50,015 nt of DNA from Bacteroidota bacterium (lineage in GTDB: Bacteria > Bacteroidota > Ignavibacteria > Ignavibacteriales > Melioribacteraceae): contig JAKAEE010000020.1 in NCBI GenBank assembly GCA_021820065.1, positions 1 to 50,015 on the forward strand, given 5' to 3'. Position numbers and translations under genes: made by a program. A model generated the notes under the pieces. The model worked only from the letters and a program-made list of their open reading frames with translations. It was not told the DNA's origin and did no database searches. Positions 16,975 to 24,592 of the stretch are shown piece after piece. The first letter of the stretch is position 1. Each line of letters begins with the position of its first letter.

Positions 16975-18336
16975 CTAATTAGTCAGACTTCTCATAGGCG
17001 CGGGAATTTTTCCTCCGCGCTCAACAAAATTAGCGCTGCTTAGGTTGCTCACTTTCATAATAGGAGCTTTGCCTAGCAAGCCGCCGTAATCTACATAGTC
17101 GCCAATTTTTTTCCCGTATGCAGGAATTATTCTTACCGCCGTAGTTTTATCGTTAATCACACCTATGGCAGATTCATCGGCAATGATACCGGCAATTGTC
17201 GTTGCGGGAGTATCGCCGGGCACTGCAATCATATCAAGACCAACGGAACATACAGCTGTCATCGCTTCCAATTTTTCCAGCGTTAAATGTCCGGCTTGCA
17301 CCGCGCGAATCATTCCCATGTCTTCGCTAACCGGTATAAACGCACCGCTCATTCCACCTACCGATGAACTTGCCATCAGCCCTGCTTTCTTAACTGAATC
17401 ATTCAACATGGCTAAAGCGGCGGTTGTTCCTGGAGCGCCAACGTCTTCCACACCCATTGCTTTTAATATATCTGCAATGCTGTCGCCTTCAGCCGGAGTT
17501 GGTGCTAATGAAATATCAACAATGCCGAACGGTACACCGTGTTTCTCTGCAACCTTTCTTCCGATCAATTCTCCGGCACGGGTAATTTTGAAAATTGTTT
17601 TCTTAATAACTTCTGCAAGATGCTGAAGATCAACCCGCCCCGCTTCTTTGATTGCATCTAGCACAACACCGGGACCGCTGATACCAACATTGAGAGTTAC
17701 TTCCGGTTCCGATACACCGTGAAAAGCGCCGGCAACAAAAGGATTATCTTCAACAGCATTTGCAAACACAACAAGTTTTGCGCAGCCGATTGAATCTTTG
17801 TCTTTTGTCTTTTCTGCAGTGAGTTTAATCGCTTCGCTCATCATTAAAACCGCGTCCATGTTTATGCCGGCTTTGGTTGAGGCGATATTAACACTTGAGC
17901 AAACACGTTTTGTTTCCGAGAGCGCAAAGGGAATTGCTTTTATTAATTCACGTTCGCCGTTTGTCATTCCTTTTTGAACGAGAGCTGAAAAACCGGCTAG
18001 GTAATCAATTCCAATATCTTCCGCAGCACGGTCAAGCGTTTTAGCAATTTCAACATACTCTTCCAAAGAAAATGAATCGAAAGGAATTGAAACCGGCGTA
18101 ATGGAAACTCTTTTATTGGCAATCGAAATTCCGTACTGCGATTCTATTTCTTTTGCGTACTTAACGTGATTACCGCCGTACTTTAGAATCTTGTCGTAAA
18201 TTTTTTGTTTCGTCACTTCAAGGTTACGATCATGACAATCGCGCAAACTTATTCCCAGCGTAACGGTTCTGATATCGAAATGTTCGATCTCCGTCATCCG
18301 GATAGTTTCAAGTATTTCTTCAAATTCGTAGGGCAT
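16975..18336 (-). CDS. PFL-like UPF0210 (DUF711) family protein
   Basis: A 453-residue cytoplasmic protein with the glycyl-radical-like barrel fold of the UPF0210 family. Conserved blocks are '[13 protein letters not shown]' near residue 22, '[17 protein letters not shown]' around 160, '[19 protein letters not shown]' near 204-222 and '[18 protein letters not shown]' type sequence (here [18 protein letters not shown]). No C-terminal glycyl-radical motif is visible. The family is regularly encoded beside a small ACT-domain protein, and here that gene ends ten bases upstream. The biochemical role is unknown. Confidence 0.9.
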   Translation of the reverse strand: MPYEFEEILETIRMTEIEHFDIRTVTLGISLRDCHDRNLEVTKQKIYDKILKYGGNHVKYAKEIESQYGISIANKRVSITPVSIPFDSFSLEEYVEIAKTLDRAAEDIGIDYLAGFSALVQKGMTNGERELIKAIPFALSETKRVCSSVNIASTKAGINMDAVLMMSEAIKLTAEKTKDKDSIGCAKLVVFANAVEDNPFVAGAFHGVSEPEVTLNVGISGPGVVLDAIKEAGRVDLQHLAEVIKKTIFKITRAGELIGRKVAEKHGVPFGIVDISLAPTPAEGDSIADILKAMGVEDVGAPGTTAALAMLNDSVKKAGLMASSSVGGMSGAFIPVSEDMGMIRAVQAGHLTLEKLEAMTAVCSVGLDMIAVPGDTPATTIAGIIADESAIGVINDKTTAVRIIPAYGKKIGDYVDYGGLLGKAPIMKVSNLSSANFVERGGKIPAPMRSLTN

Positions 18337-18345
18337 GGTTTAACT

Positions 18346-18774
18346 TTAAATTCTATGCATAAATTTAAATACGTCTTCGTGCTGCAAGTAGATTTTGATT
18401 TTCAATTCTTCAGCAACTTTGTTCATTGTTTCTTGAATCTCCTTCAAATCTTTCGGCGATTCGGTAATATCAATCACCATTATCATAGTGAAGAAATCGC
18501 CCATTAATTTTTGAGTGAGGTCTTGAATGTCGCAGTTCGATTCTCCCAATGCTTTTGTAACGCCGGCAACAATGCCGGGGTGATTCAGACCAAAAGATGT
18601 TAGTATTACTCTTCCAGATGATGTATCGCTCTTCAAAAATTTCGTTTCACTTCCAGAAGCCGACTCGACTCTTTTCCTAACAATTTCTTTTACCGCTTCA
18701 GGAGTTGCTCTTTCACCCAATTGACTAATAGCTTCAAATGTAATTTTTCTAATCTCTTCTTCGGAAATGTTCAC
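18346..18774 (-). CDS. ACT-domain protein (UPF0237-like) with N-terminal extension
   Basis: The C-terminal ACT domain spans about residues 52-140 and includes 'RVILTSFGLNHPGIVAGVTKALGESNCDIQDLTQKLMGDFFTMIMVIDI', the UPF0237 pattern for a small-molecule sensor. Stand-alone UPF0237 proteins are about 90 residues. This one has an added N-terminal segment of about 50 residues that resembles a short helical helper domain (EEEIRKITFEAISQLG). It starts with GTG at 18774, overlapping the stop of the TPR gene as GTGA, and lies ten bases before the UPF0210 gene. It may regulate its UPF0210 partner; the ligand is unknown. Confidence 0.85.
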   Translation of the reverse strand: MNISEEEIRKITFEAISQLGERATPEAVKEIVRKRVESASGSETKFLKSDTSSGRVILTSFGLNHPGIVAGVTKALGESNCDIQDLTQKLMGDFFTMIMVIDITESPKDLKEIQETMNKVAEELKIKIYLQHEDVFKFMHRI

Positions 18775-19607
18775 GGTTTGATTCCCTTATATTCGTTCTG
18801 AAGATACCTTAAAGACTTGTTGGCAATATCAATATTTTTTTGAACTGCAAATTCTTCCGCGTTCTGAATACTTCCTCTATAAAATCTAAACCAAACTAAT
18901 TCACCAACAACAAACCCGTCAAAAATTCTATTGCTGGTAAACGCGTTTATTGTCCAATATCCCGCTGCGGCGTTCCATGCAAGCGACATGAGTCCCGATA
19001 ATATTTTTCCCGTGTAAATAGAGCCTGCGCCGGGCAAAATATAAGAAATTACCTTTGCAAAAGTAACAGAAACCTTAGCTCTGTCCGTTTGATCTGCTAA
19101 TAATTTCAGCGGATGACTTGGATTGATTGTTGCGAAAGCTCTCGCGGCAGATTTCCAATTGTCGGCAAACATGTAAGCCCAACCACGCCAATAATATATC
19201 GTATCAATTTCGCCGCGGAATGTAGAATCTTTTTCAAGTTCATCGAGAAGCTGCAGTGCGCGATCGGTTGTCCGGCGTAAAATATTTGATCTTATGACTT
19301 GAGTCTTCGCCGCAAAAATTTCGTCTTTGCCTTGCGCATCTTTTTCAGCATGGGAAAAATATTTTATAGCATCGTCATATTTCGCGCCGCCTTTGTATGA
19401 TTCGCCGATCTTGTATTCGGCTTGGTAGCGATACGTGTTAGTTGAATCGAAAAGAAGCAAGCGTTTATACTCGGTAATTGCATCGTAGTATTGTTCGGCT
19501 TTGAAAAGATCGTTTGCATAATTGAATTGCAATTTCAAATAATCTTGCGCTTGAATTACAAAAGCAAACAACATGAAGCTCAATATGAAAAGTGCTCTCG
19601 CTTTCAT
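18771..19607 (-). CDS. Secreted TPR-like protein with C-terminal PGAG.YTGK membrane segment (paralogue B)
   Basis: A 278-residue protein with a signal peptide ending at FVIQAQ (about residue 18) and two to three tetratricopeptide-like helix pairs ('FNYANDLFKAEQYYDAITEYKRLL', 'KYDDAIKYFSHAEKD'). A C-terminal segment 'ISYILPGAGSIYTGKILSGLMSLAWNAAAGYWTI' is repeated in its upstream neighbour. The ATG at 19607 is one base after the stop of that neighbour; an in-frame GTG at 19619 is disfavoured since it would spoil the signal peptide. The two paralogues follow a YidD-like gene, so an envelope role is likely. I do not recognise a named family. Confidence 0.7.
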   Translation of the reverse strand: MKARALFILSFMLFAFVIQAQDYLKLQFNYANDLFKAEQYYDAITEYKRLLLFDSTNTYRYQAEYKIGESYKGGAKYDDAIKYFSHAEKDAQGKDEIFAAKTQVIRSNILRRTTDRALQLLDELEKDSTFRGEIDTIYYWRGWAYMFADNWKSAARAFATINPSHPLKLLADQTDRAKVSVTFAKVISYILPGAGSIYTGKILSGLMSLAWNAAAGYWTINAFTSNRIFDGFVVGELVWFRFYRGSIQNAEEFAVQKNIDIANKSLRYLQNEYKGIKP

Positions 19608-19608
19608 G

Positions 19609-20505
19609 TCAGTAATCACTCTTGGGTAGGAAATAATTTCGTTCGCCGAAATAGATTTTCACTTCTTTATCAAAATTAAAACGGATTCTCGCATTGTAAA
19701 TTTGAGCCGAAGCCGCAGAACCGTAAACGTTGCCCGAGTAAAAGAACGCCGTTAATCCCGTAAATAACCAACCTCTAAAATTATGATCTGCTTTGAAATT
19801 GGAGTAAGCAAGGTATGCCGAAAGCGCGGTTGTAATGAATGCCGTTATTCCATCACCTATTTCTCCGGTATAAATTTTTCCGCTCCCGGGAATGATTGCC
19901 GAGAAAATTGCAGCCGTTACCGGATTTTTATGTTTTGGATTTTTCTTTTGATAGTAAAACTTTGCAATGCGCGACTGAACAGAATCATCAAACACACTTA
20001 GAAAAGAATTCATCTCCGGTAACCTAGAATCATCCATTAAGTAACTAATATTTTTAAGTCGCTCAATCCCCTTTGAGTACAGCACTGATTTATAGTTTTG
20101 ATTATCTGCAAGATCTCTCAATTCTTTGTAATCTTTGCCGAAGAAATACGATTCGTAGAAATACAATCTGGCTTTTTCAGTGAAAGGATTTCCATAAAAA
20201 AGCGTTTTGAAGTTATCGCTCGCCTCTTCGTATTTGCCAATGTTGAACAAACACAACGAATAGTTGAACCGCACAGTGTCATCATCAAAACTTTTGAGAT
20301 ATTCCTTGAACTCCGCAGACGCGCGTAGATAATCTTTATCGGCAAATAAATAATTTCCAAACTTCAACCGGTTGACCGGAGAGAACAAACCGGAATTATT
20401 ATACGAGGTCTGCGCGAAGTTTAAGATCGGCATCAAGAAGATGAGAAGAACTGCAATTTGCAAACTTCCGTTTTTATGAGCTGCAGATAGTTTCACTTGG
20501 ATCAA
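19609..20505 (-). CDS. Secreted TPR-like protein with C-terminal PGSG.YTGE membrane segment (paralogue A)
   Basis: A 298-residue exported protein (hydrophobic segment 'LQIAVLLIFLMPILNFAQ' at about residues 15-32) with TPR-like helices ('FADKDYLRASAEFKEYLKSF', 'NIGKYEEASDNFKTLFYG'). Its C-terminal part 'AIFSAIIPGSGKIYTGEIGDGITAFITTALSAYLAYSNF' matches the same part of the next gene, and tandem duplication is likely. The 'PGxGxxYxG' helix pair resembles that of TM2-like and DUF5683-type small membrane proteins. The start is a TTG at 20505 overlapping the YidD-like stop as TTGA. The function is unknown; the context suggests a unit with the YidD-like protein. Confidence 0.68.
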   Translation of the reverse strand: MIQVKLSAAHKNGSLQIAVLLIFLMPILNFAQTSYNNSGLFSPVNRLKFGNYLFADKDYLRASAEFKEYLKSFDDDTVRFNYSLCLFNIGKYEEASDNFKTLFYGNPFTEKARLYFYESYFFGKDYKELRDLADNQNYKSVLYSKGIERLKNISYLMDDSRLPEMNSFLSVFDDSVQSRIAKFYYQKKNPKHKNPVTAAIFSAIIPGSGKIYTGEIGDGITAFITTALSAYLAYSNFKADHNFRGWLFTGLTAFFYSGNVYGSAASAQIYNARIRFNFDKEVKIYFGERNYFLPKSDY

Positions 20506-20933
20506 AATTTTATCTTTTTAGAATTGAGAGTATAGTTGCAGACGGGATCAAAGAGTTTTCCATTCGGAATTATCTGGTAATGATCTCTCCCTTTAATAAA
20601 ATTTAAATCCCGCGTGAATCTATCTGCAAACATTAATGGTCCTACAAAAATATTTGTTTCTTCAATCGATTGAACCAGAAATTGCGAACATGTCGGATTG
20701 AAAGGACAATTATCACCATCCAGGTCGGAAATAAAAAAGTAATAGACGTTTCTGCCGAACGAGATTAGAGTCATTCCAAAGTCGGACTTATCAATTGTGT
20801 ACTCATGATGCTGAGTTTTTCTTAACTCATAAGAAACAGTCTGTGCATCCCACTTCACCCAATCGGTTTGAGCATGCAATTGTGTTGCAATCAGAAAGAC
20901 GAAACAAATCGTAAGGAGTTTCAACTTTGTCAC
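20502..20933 (-). CDS. YidD-like protein with signal peptide
   Basis: A 143-residue protein whose residues 70-125 carry the YidD core. 'NCPFNPTCSQFLVQSIEETNIFVGPLMFADRFTRD' parallels the 'CxFxPTCSxYaleAIexxGxxkGxxLgxxRllRC' motif of the membrane-protein insertion efficiency factor. Normal YidD is about 80 residues and cytoplasmic. Here a signal peptide (LLTICFVFLIATQLHAQ, about 5-21) and about 45 added residues come first, so the domain should be periplasmic. The start is a GTG at 20933. It is coupled to the two TPR paralogues by a TTGA overlap. Whether it still assists insertion by YidC is unclear; a lineage-specific envelope role is as likely. Confidence 0.72.
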   Translation of the reverse strand: MTKLKLLTICFVFLIATQLHAQTDWVKWDAQTVSYELRKTQHHEYTIDKSDFGMTLISFGRNVYYFFISDLDGDNCPFNPTCSQFLVQSIEETNIFVGPLMFADRFTRDLNFIKGRDHYQIIPNGKLFDPVCNYTLNSKKIKF

Positions 20934-20961
20934 TTCGTATTTAGTTACTCGAAATCCCCGA

Positions 20962-22104
20962 TCAATCTTTCAGCAGTTCCCTCGCAATAACAATTTTCTG
21001 AATTTCCGAAGTGCCTTCATAAATCTCGGTAATCTTTGCATCGCGCAAATATCTTTCCACAATGTATTCACGAACATAGCCGTAACCGCCGTGAATTTGA
21101 ATGGCTTCAAGCGCGCATTCAACCGCAACTTTGGATGCATACAATTTTGCCATCGCTGCTTCCTTCGTATATTTTTTCCCCGCATCTTTAAGAGCTGCAG
21201 ATTGAAGCGTTAGAAGTTTTGCAGCTTCAACTTTTGTTGACATGTCCGCCAGTTTGAACTGAATTGCCTGGTGATGCGAAATTTCAGTACCGAATGCTTT
21301 TCTTGTCTTTGCGTATTTAGTAGCAGCTTCAAGTGCCCCTTCGGCAATTCCAACTGCTTGTGAAGCAATACCGATTCTGCCTCCATTTAGCGTGTTCATA
21401 GCAAAGTTGAACCCTTTGCCGACTTCCCAAATAATATTTTCTTCCGGCACTCTGCAGTTTTCAAAAGTTAACGAAGACGTATCGCTGCTGCGGATTCCGA
21501 GTTTATCTTCTTTAACGCCGTGCCCAAATCCCGGTGTTCCCTTTTCAACCAAGAAAGTTGTAATGCCATGATGCGCTTTCTCTTTGTCGGTTTGCGCCAT
21601 CACCAAAAAATAATCCGCCGAATGACCGTTTGTGATCCAATTTTTCATTCCGTTTAACAGCCAAGCGTTTCCGTCTTTAACGGCATAAGTATGCTGCTGA
21701 GTTGCGTCACTTCCTGCTTCAGGTTCCGATAAAGCAAACGCGCCAAGTTTTTCTCCGCGCGCAAGCGGCTTCAAATATTTTTCTTTGATAAAATCCGATC
21801 CCCACTTTTCCATTCCATACGTGACCAAAGAATTGTTAACCGACATGATCACACCAACGCTTGCATCGACCTTACTAATTTCAATCATTGCTAAAACATA
21901 ACTAACGGTATCGAGTCCGGCGCCGTCATACTTCGGTGAAACCATCATACCCAAAAAACCAAGATCAGCGAGTTTCTTAATTATGTCTGCCGGAAATTTT
22001 GCTTCTTTGTCGCGCTCGATTGCCGACGGCGCGATCTCTGTTTCAGCAAACTCTCGTGCGGTTTGCTGAATTAGTATCTGTTCCTCTGTAAAATCAAAAT
22101 TCAT
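20962..22104 (-). CDS. Acyl-CoA dehydrogenase (short-chain type)
   Basis: A FAD enzyme of 380 residues that introduces an alpha-beta double bond in acyl-CoA. Family signatures are 'GAFALSEPEAGSDATQQHTYAV' near residue 135, 'IWEVGKGFNFAMNTLNGGRIGIASQAVGIA' around 225-255 and the C-terminal 'QIHGGYGYVREYIVERYLRDAKITEIYEGTSEIQ'. The last one carries the catalytic base Glu363 in the position of short-chain and butyryl-CoA dehydrogenases. GAGGAAAGG directly precedes the ATG. It stands alone, without etfAB or other beta-oxidation genes nearby, so chain length and pathway are inferred only from the family. Confidence 0.92.
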   Translation of the reverse strand: MNFDFTEEQILIQQTAREFAETEIAPSAIERDKEAKFPADIIKKLADLGFLGMMVSPKYDGAGLDTVSYVLAMIEISKVDASVGVIMSVNNSLVTYGMEKWGSDFIKEKYLKPLARGEKLGAFALSEPEAGSDATQQHTYAVKDGNAWLLNGMKNWITNGHSADYFLVMAQTDKEKAHHGITTFLVEKGTPGFGHGVKEDKLGIRSSDTSSLTFENCRVPEENIIWEVGKGFNFAMNTLNGGRIGIASQAVGIAEGALEAATKYAKTRKAFGTEISHHQAIQFKLADMSTKVEAAKLLTLQSAALKDAGKKYTKEAAMAKLYASKVAVECALEAIQIHGGYGYVREYIVERYLRDAKITEIYEGTSEIQKIVIARELLKD

Positions 22105-22227
22105 CCTTTCCTCAAACTTGAACGATTGTAAATTCGTTGACTATGTTTCAAAACTACTGAAACCATTCCAAATTTCAAACTGATTAATCGGTGACTATTT
22201 GTTTCTCGATATCTATATTTGCACACC

Positions 22228-23292
22228 ATGATTCAGACCGACAAAAAAATAAATTTAAAAGGATTAACTCTCCCGGAACTTCAAGAATATTTTGTCTCCA
22301 TCGGTGAGCCTAAATTCCGCGGCGAACAAATTTTCAATTGGATGTATAATCACTTGTCGTTCGATTTCAGCGAGATGCAAAACGTTTCCAAGGAACTTCG
22401 GCAAAAGCTCTCAGCAGTCTGCTCACTGCAAACTTTGAGTTTAACAGCTACTCAAGACTCTCCAACCACCGCGACAAAAAAATATTTGTTCGCAACTCAT
22501 GACAACAAAAAGATTGAGTCGGTTGTAATTCCGGAAAAAGACAGAAACACGCTCTGCATTTCAACCCAAGTCGGCTGTCCGCTTGATTGCAAGTTTTGCG
22601 CAACCGGTTTGATGGGTTACAAAAGAAATCTCACACCGGGAGAAGTAGTTGACCAATATCTTCTTACAGCGAAAGAATATGGAAAAGAAAATATTACCAA
22701 CATTGTTTACATGGGCATGGGTGAGCCGCTTTTGAACTACGAGACAACAATCAAGTCAGCGGAAATTTTTACTCATGAATTAACAAAAGGTTTGAGCCGC
22801 ACGCGCATCACTGTTTCAACCGCCGGTATTGCGCCGAAAATAAGAGAACTCGCAGATCACGGTTTGCGTGTTAAACTTGCCTTCTCGCTTCACTCTGCAT
22901 TTGAAGATATTCGAAACAAAATTATGCCGATCAACAAAAAATATTCTCTCAAAGAGAACACCGAAGCGCTCAAATATTACGCAAAGAAAACCAAAACACG
23001 AATCACATTCGAATATACTATGCTTAAAGGGTTGAACGACCGTGACGAAGATGTAAAAGCACTCACTAAACTTTGCAGTTCGCTTCCTTCAAAAATAAAT
23101 GTGATTCCCTTCAACAGCATAAAACATATGAATCCGGGAGGCATCTCGGCGCATCTTGAACCGACATCACACGAAAACATTCACCAATTCGCCGACAAGC
23201 TTCGAAATAACAACATCACAGTAATGATTCGCCAGACACAAGGTGACGATATTGCAGCTGCATGCGGACAGTTGGCGGTTAAATCGTTATAA
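22228..23292 (+). CDS. rlmN: 23S rRNA (adenine2503-C2)-methyltransferase
   Basis: A radical-SAM enzyme methylating A2503 of 23S rRNA (and A37 of some tRNAs). In 354 residues the [4Fe-4S] ligands are Cys117, Cys121 and Cys124 (CPLDCKFCATG), preceded by the RlmN hallmark TLCISTQVGC. GMGEPLLNY follows, and the C-terminal methyl-carrying Cys is Cys346 in DDIAAACGQL. The ATG at 22228 is chosen over an in-frame TTG at 22219. The rlmN and Cfr families are similar, but length and a housekeeping setting support rlmN. It is divergent from the acyl-CoA dehydrogenase gene. Confidence 0.95.
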   Translation: MIQTDKKINLKGLTLPELQEYFVSIGEPKFRGEQIFNWMYNHLSFDFSEMQNVSKELRQKLSAVCSLQTLSLTATQDSPTTATKKYLFATHDNKKIESVVIPEKDRNTLCISTQVGCPLDCKFCATGLMGYKRNLTPGEVVDQYLLTAKEYGKENITNIVYMGMGEPLLNYETTIKSAEIFTHELTKGLSRTRITVSTAGIAPKIRELADHGLRVKLAFSLHSAFEDIRNKIMPINKKYSLKENTEALKYYAKKTKTRITFEYTMLKGLNDRDEDVKALTKLCSSLPSKINVIPFNSIKHMNPGGISAHLEPTSHENIHQFADKLRNNNITVMIRQTQGDDIAAACGQLAVKSL

Positions 23293-23390
23293 TTTATTTT
23301 TTCAAAATCTTTTATTGAATTGCTTTTAAGCAGCAAAGAATTTAAAATCAAATTGTGATTTCGTTAACTGCGGAAATTACCGGAGGATTT

Positions 23391-23942
23391 ATGAAAAGAA
23401 ATTTCCCAATCCTGATCCTCCTTTTCTCAATCTTTTTATTCGACAGCTCGTTCGCGCAAATTTCTTCTCAAGAAAAGAGCATTGAAAAAAAGCCAACGTC
23501 GGTTATCGTGATGCCGTTTTTCATTGACGAACGATACCCTTACTCTTCGGACGAGATACGACAATATTTAATGTGGGGTTTTTACCAGCGTCGTTTTAAT
23601 GTTATCAGCGATGACTCATCATGGTCAAAGGTTTTGGTGTTCGATTATCAGCTTTCCAATATTTCTTCTGAGATGGCAGACTCGATTGCAAATGCGGTAA
23701 ATGCAGATCTAATTATTTACGGAACAGTCAACTCTGCAGCCAAGTACCGTCCAGGAGGAATTTATACGAATCCGTATGTCCCGAATCCTATTCTCATCAA
23801 AGCATACGACAAGAAGAAAAAATCAATTGTGTTTTTTGAAAGAATGGATTTTGTTGAGCACTGGGGGTTATTCACTACGAATATTTCTCTGCAAGATTTC
23901 GGTTTTAGAATTGCAACCAAACTTTCAGAACTTGGTTATTGA
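23391..23942 (+). CDS. Secreted hypothetical protein, CsgG/GNA1162-like alpha-beta fold
   Basis: A 183-residue protein with a clear signal peptide (residues 1-22, ending SSFAQ). GGAGGATTT stands directly before the ATG at 23391, so the longer frame opening at 23355 is rejected. The body has an alternating strand-helix order: 'TSVIVMPFFIDERYPYSSDEIRQYLMWGFYQRRFNVISDDS', then 'ADSIANAVNADLIIYGTVNSAAKYRPGG'. This resembles periplasmic nucleotide-fold proteins such as CsgG, GNA1162 or TolB N-terminal domains, in which 'ADLIIYGTV' is a recurring motif. No lipobox Cys is evident. The family assignment is tentative and the role unknown. The last seven bases overlap the convergent mocA gene. Confidence 0.6.
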   Translation: MKRNFPILILLFSIFLFDSSFAQISSQEKSIEKKPTSVIVMPFFIDERYPYSSDEIRQYLMWGFYQRRFNVISDDSSWSKVLVFDYQLSNISSEMADSIANAVNADLIIYGTVNSAAKYRPGGIYTNPYVPNPILIKAYDKKKKSIVFFERMDFVEHWGLFTTNISLQDFGFRIATKLSELGY

Positions 23943-24592
23943 TTGGAGTCGAATCTTTTCAAATCTTCTTTTGTATCAAAATCAACAAGCACTTCCGGGC
24001 AATCGCAGTTCCAGTAATTTTTTCTGATGACAGGTAAATCGCGAATCATTCTTAGATTAGAATCCAGCGGACTTTCTGCAATCATATCAATTACTTTTTT
24101 ATTGAACATCACCGGATGACCTTCTTTGCCATCATGAACCGGCTGTACCCAATCGAATTCATCGTTTGCCTGTGAAACCATCTTCTTATAAAATTCATTC
24201 GTGAAAAACGGCTGATCTACAAAATGATATAACACCCATTCGGAATTTTTAAGTTGCTCAATGCCGGCTTTCAATGAGGTAAACATTCCTTTGGTATAAT
24301 TGGGGTTATAAACGCAAGTGACCTTGTTCGGAAATTGAGAATTGACCCGCTCCGACTCGATGAGACGAGTCGAATCGAGGCGAGTAATTGAGAATTGAGA
24401 ATCAATAAGAGCTTCGACTTTTTCATTCTGGAATCCGGTAACAATTACAACTTTTTCACAAAATGAAACAAGCTTACGAGTAATGCCGGTAACAAAAGGT
24501 TCTCCGTTGAATTGCATCAACGGTTTGAACTCTCCCATTCTTCCGGAAAGTCCGGCAGAGATTAACAATCCATTTACTTTTGTTCCGTTCAT
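23936..24592 (-). CDS. mocA: MocA-like molybdenum cofactor cytidylyltransferase
   Basis: A nucleotidyltransferase of the MobA/MocA family, 218 residues, likely converting Mo-molybdopterin to the cytidine dinucleotide form used by xanthine-dehydrogenase-type enzymes. The NTP-binding loop is LLISAGLSGRMGEFKPLMQFNG (9-30). 'YNPNYTKGMFTSLKAGIEQL', 'YHFVDQPFFTNEFYKKM' and 'GHPVMF' are the family's other blocks. The ATG overlaps the stop of the PLP gene as ATGA, tying it to the purine island; in E. coli mocA also sits beside ygfK, ssnA and xdhD. Residues 64-87 look like an in-frame repeat insertion (see the repeat at 24334-24398). A MobA-type GTP specificity is less likely in this context. Confidence 0.85.
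   Translation of the reverse strand: MNGTKVNGLLISAGLSGRMGEFKPLMQFNGEPFVTGITRKLVSFCEKVVIVTGFQNEKVEALIDSQFSITRLDSTRLIESERVNSQFPNKVTCVYNPNYTKGMFTSLKAGIEQLKNSEWVLYHFVDQPFFTNEFYKKMVSQANDEFDWVQPVHDGKEGHPVMFNKKVIDMIAESPLDSNLRMIRDLPVIRKNYWNCDCPEVLVDFDTKEDLKRFDSNQ
24334..24398. repeat. Direct repeat and palindrome inside mocA
   Basis: A 12-base direct repeat (24334-24345 and 24387-24398) flanks a segment that contains a 7-bp inverted repeat (24353-24359 with 24366-24372, six-base loop). It encodes residues of about 64-87, where related proteins pass directly from the helix after VTGFQ to the strand before NPNY. The bounded block has the look of a small repeat acquired in frame. Confidence 0.6.
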
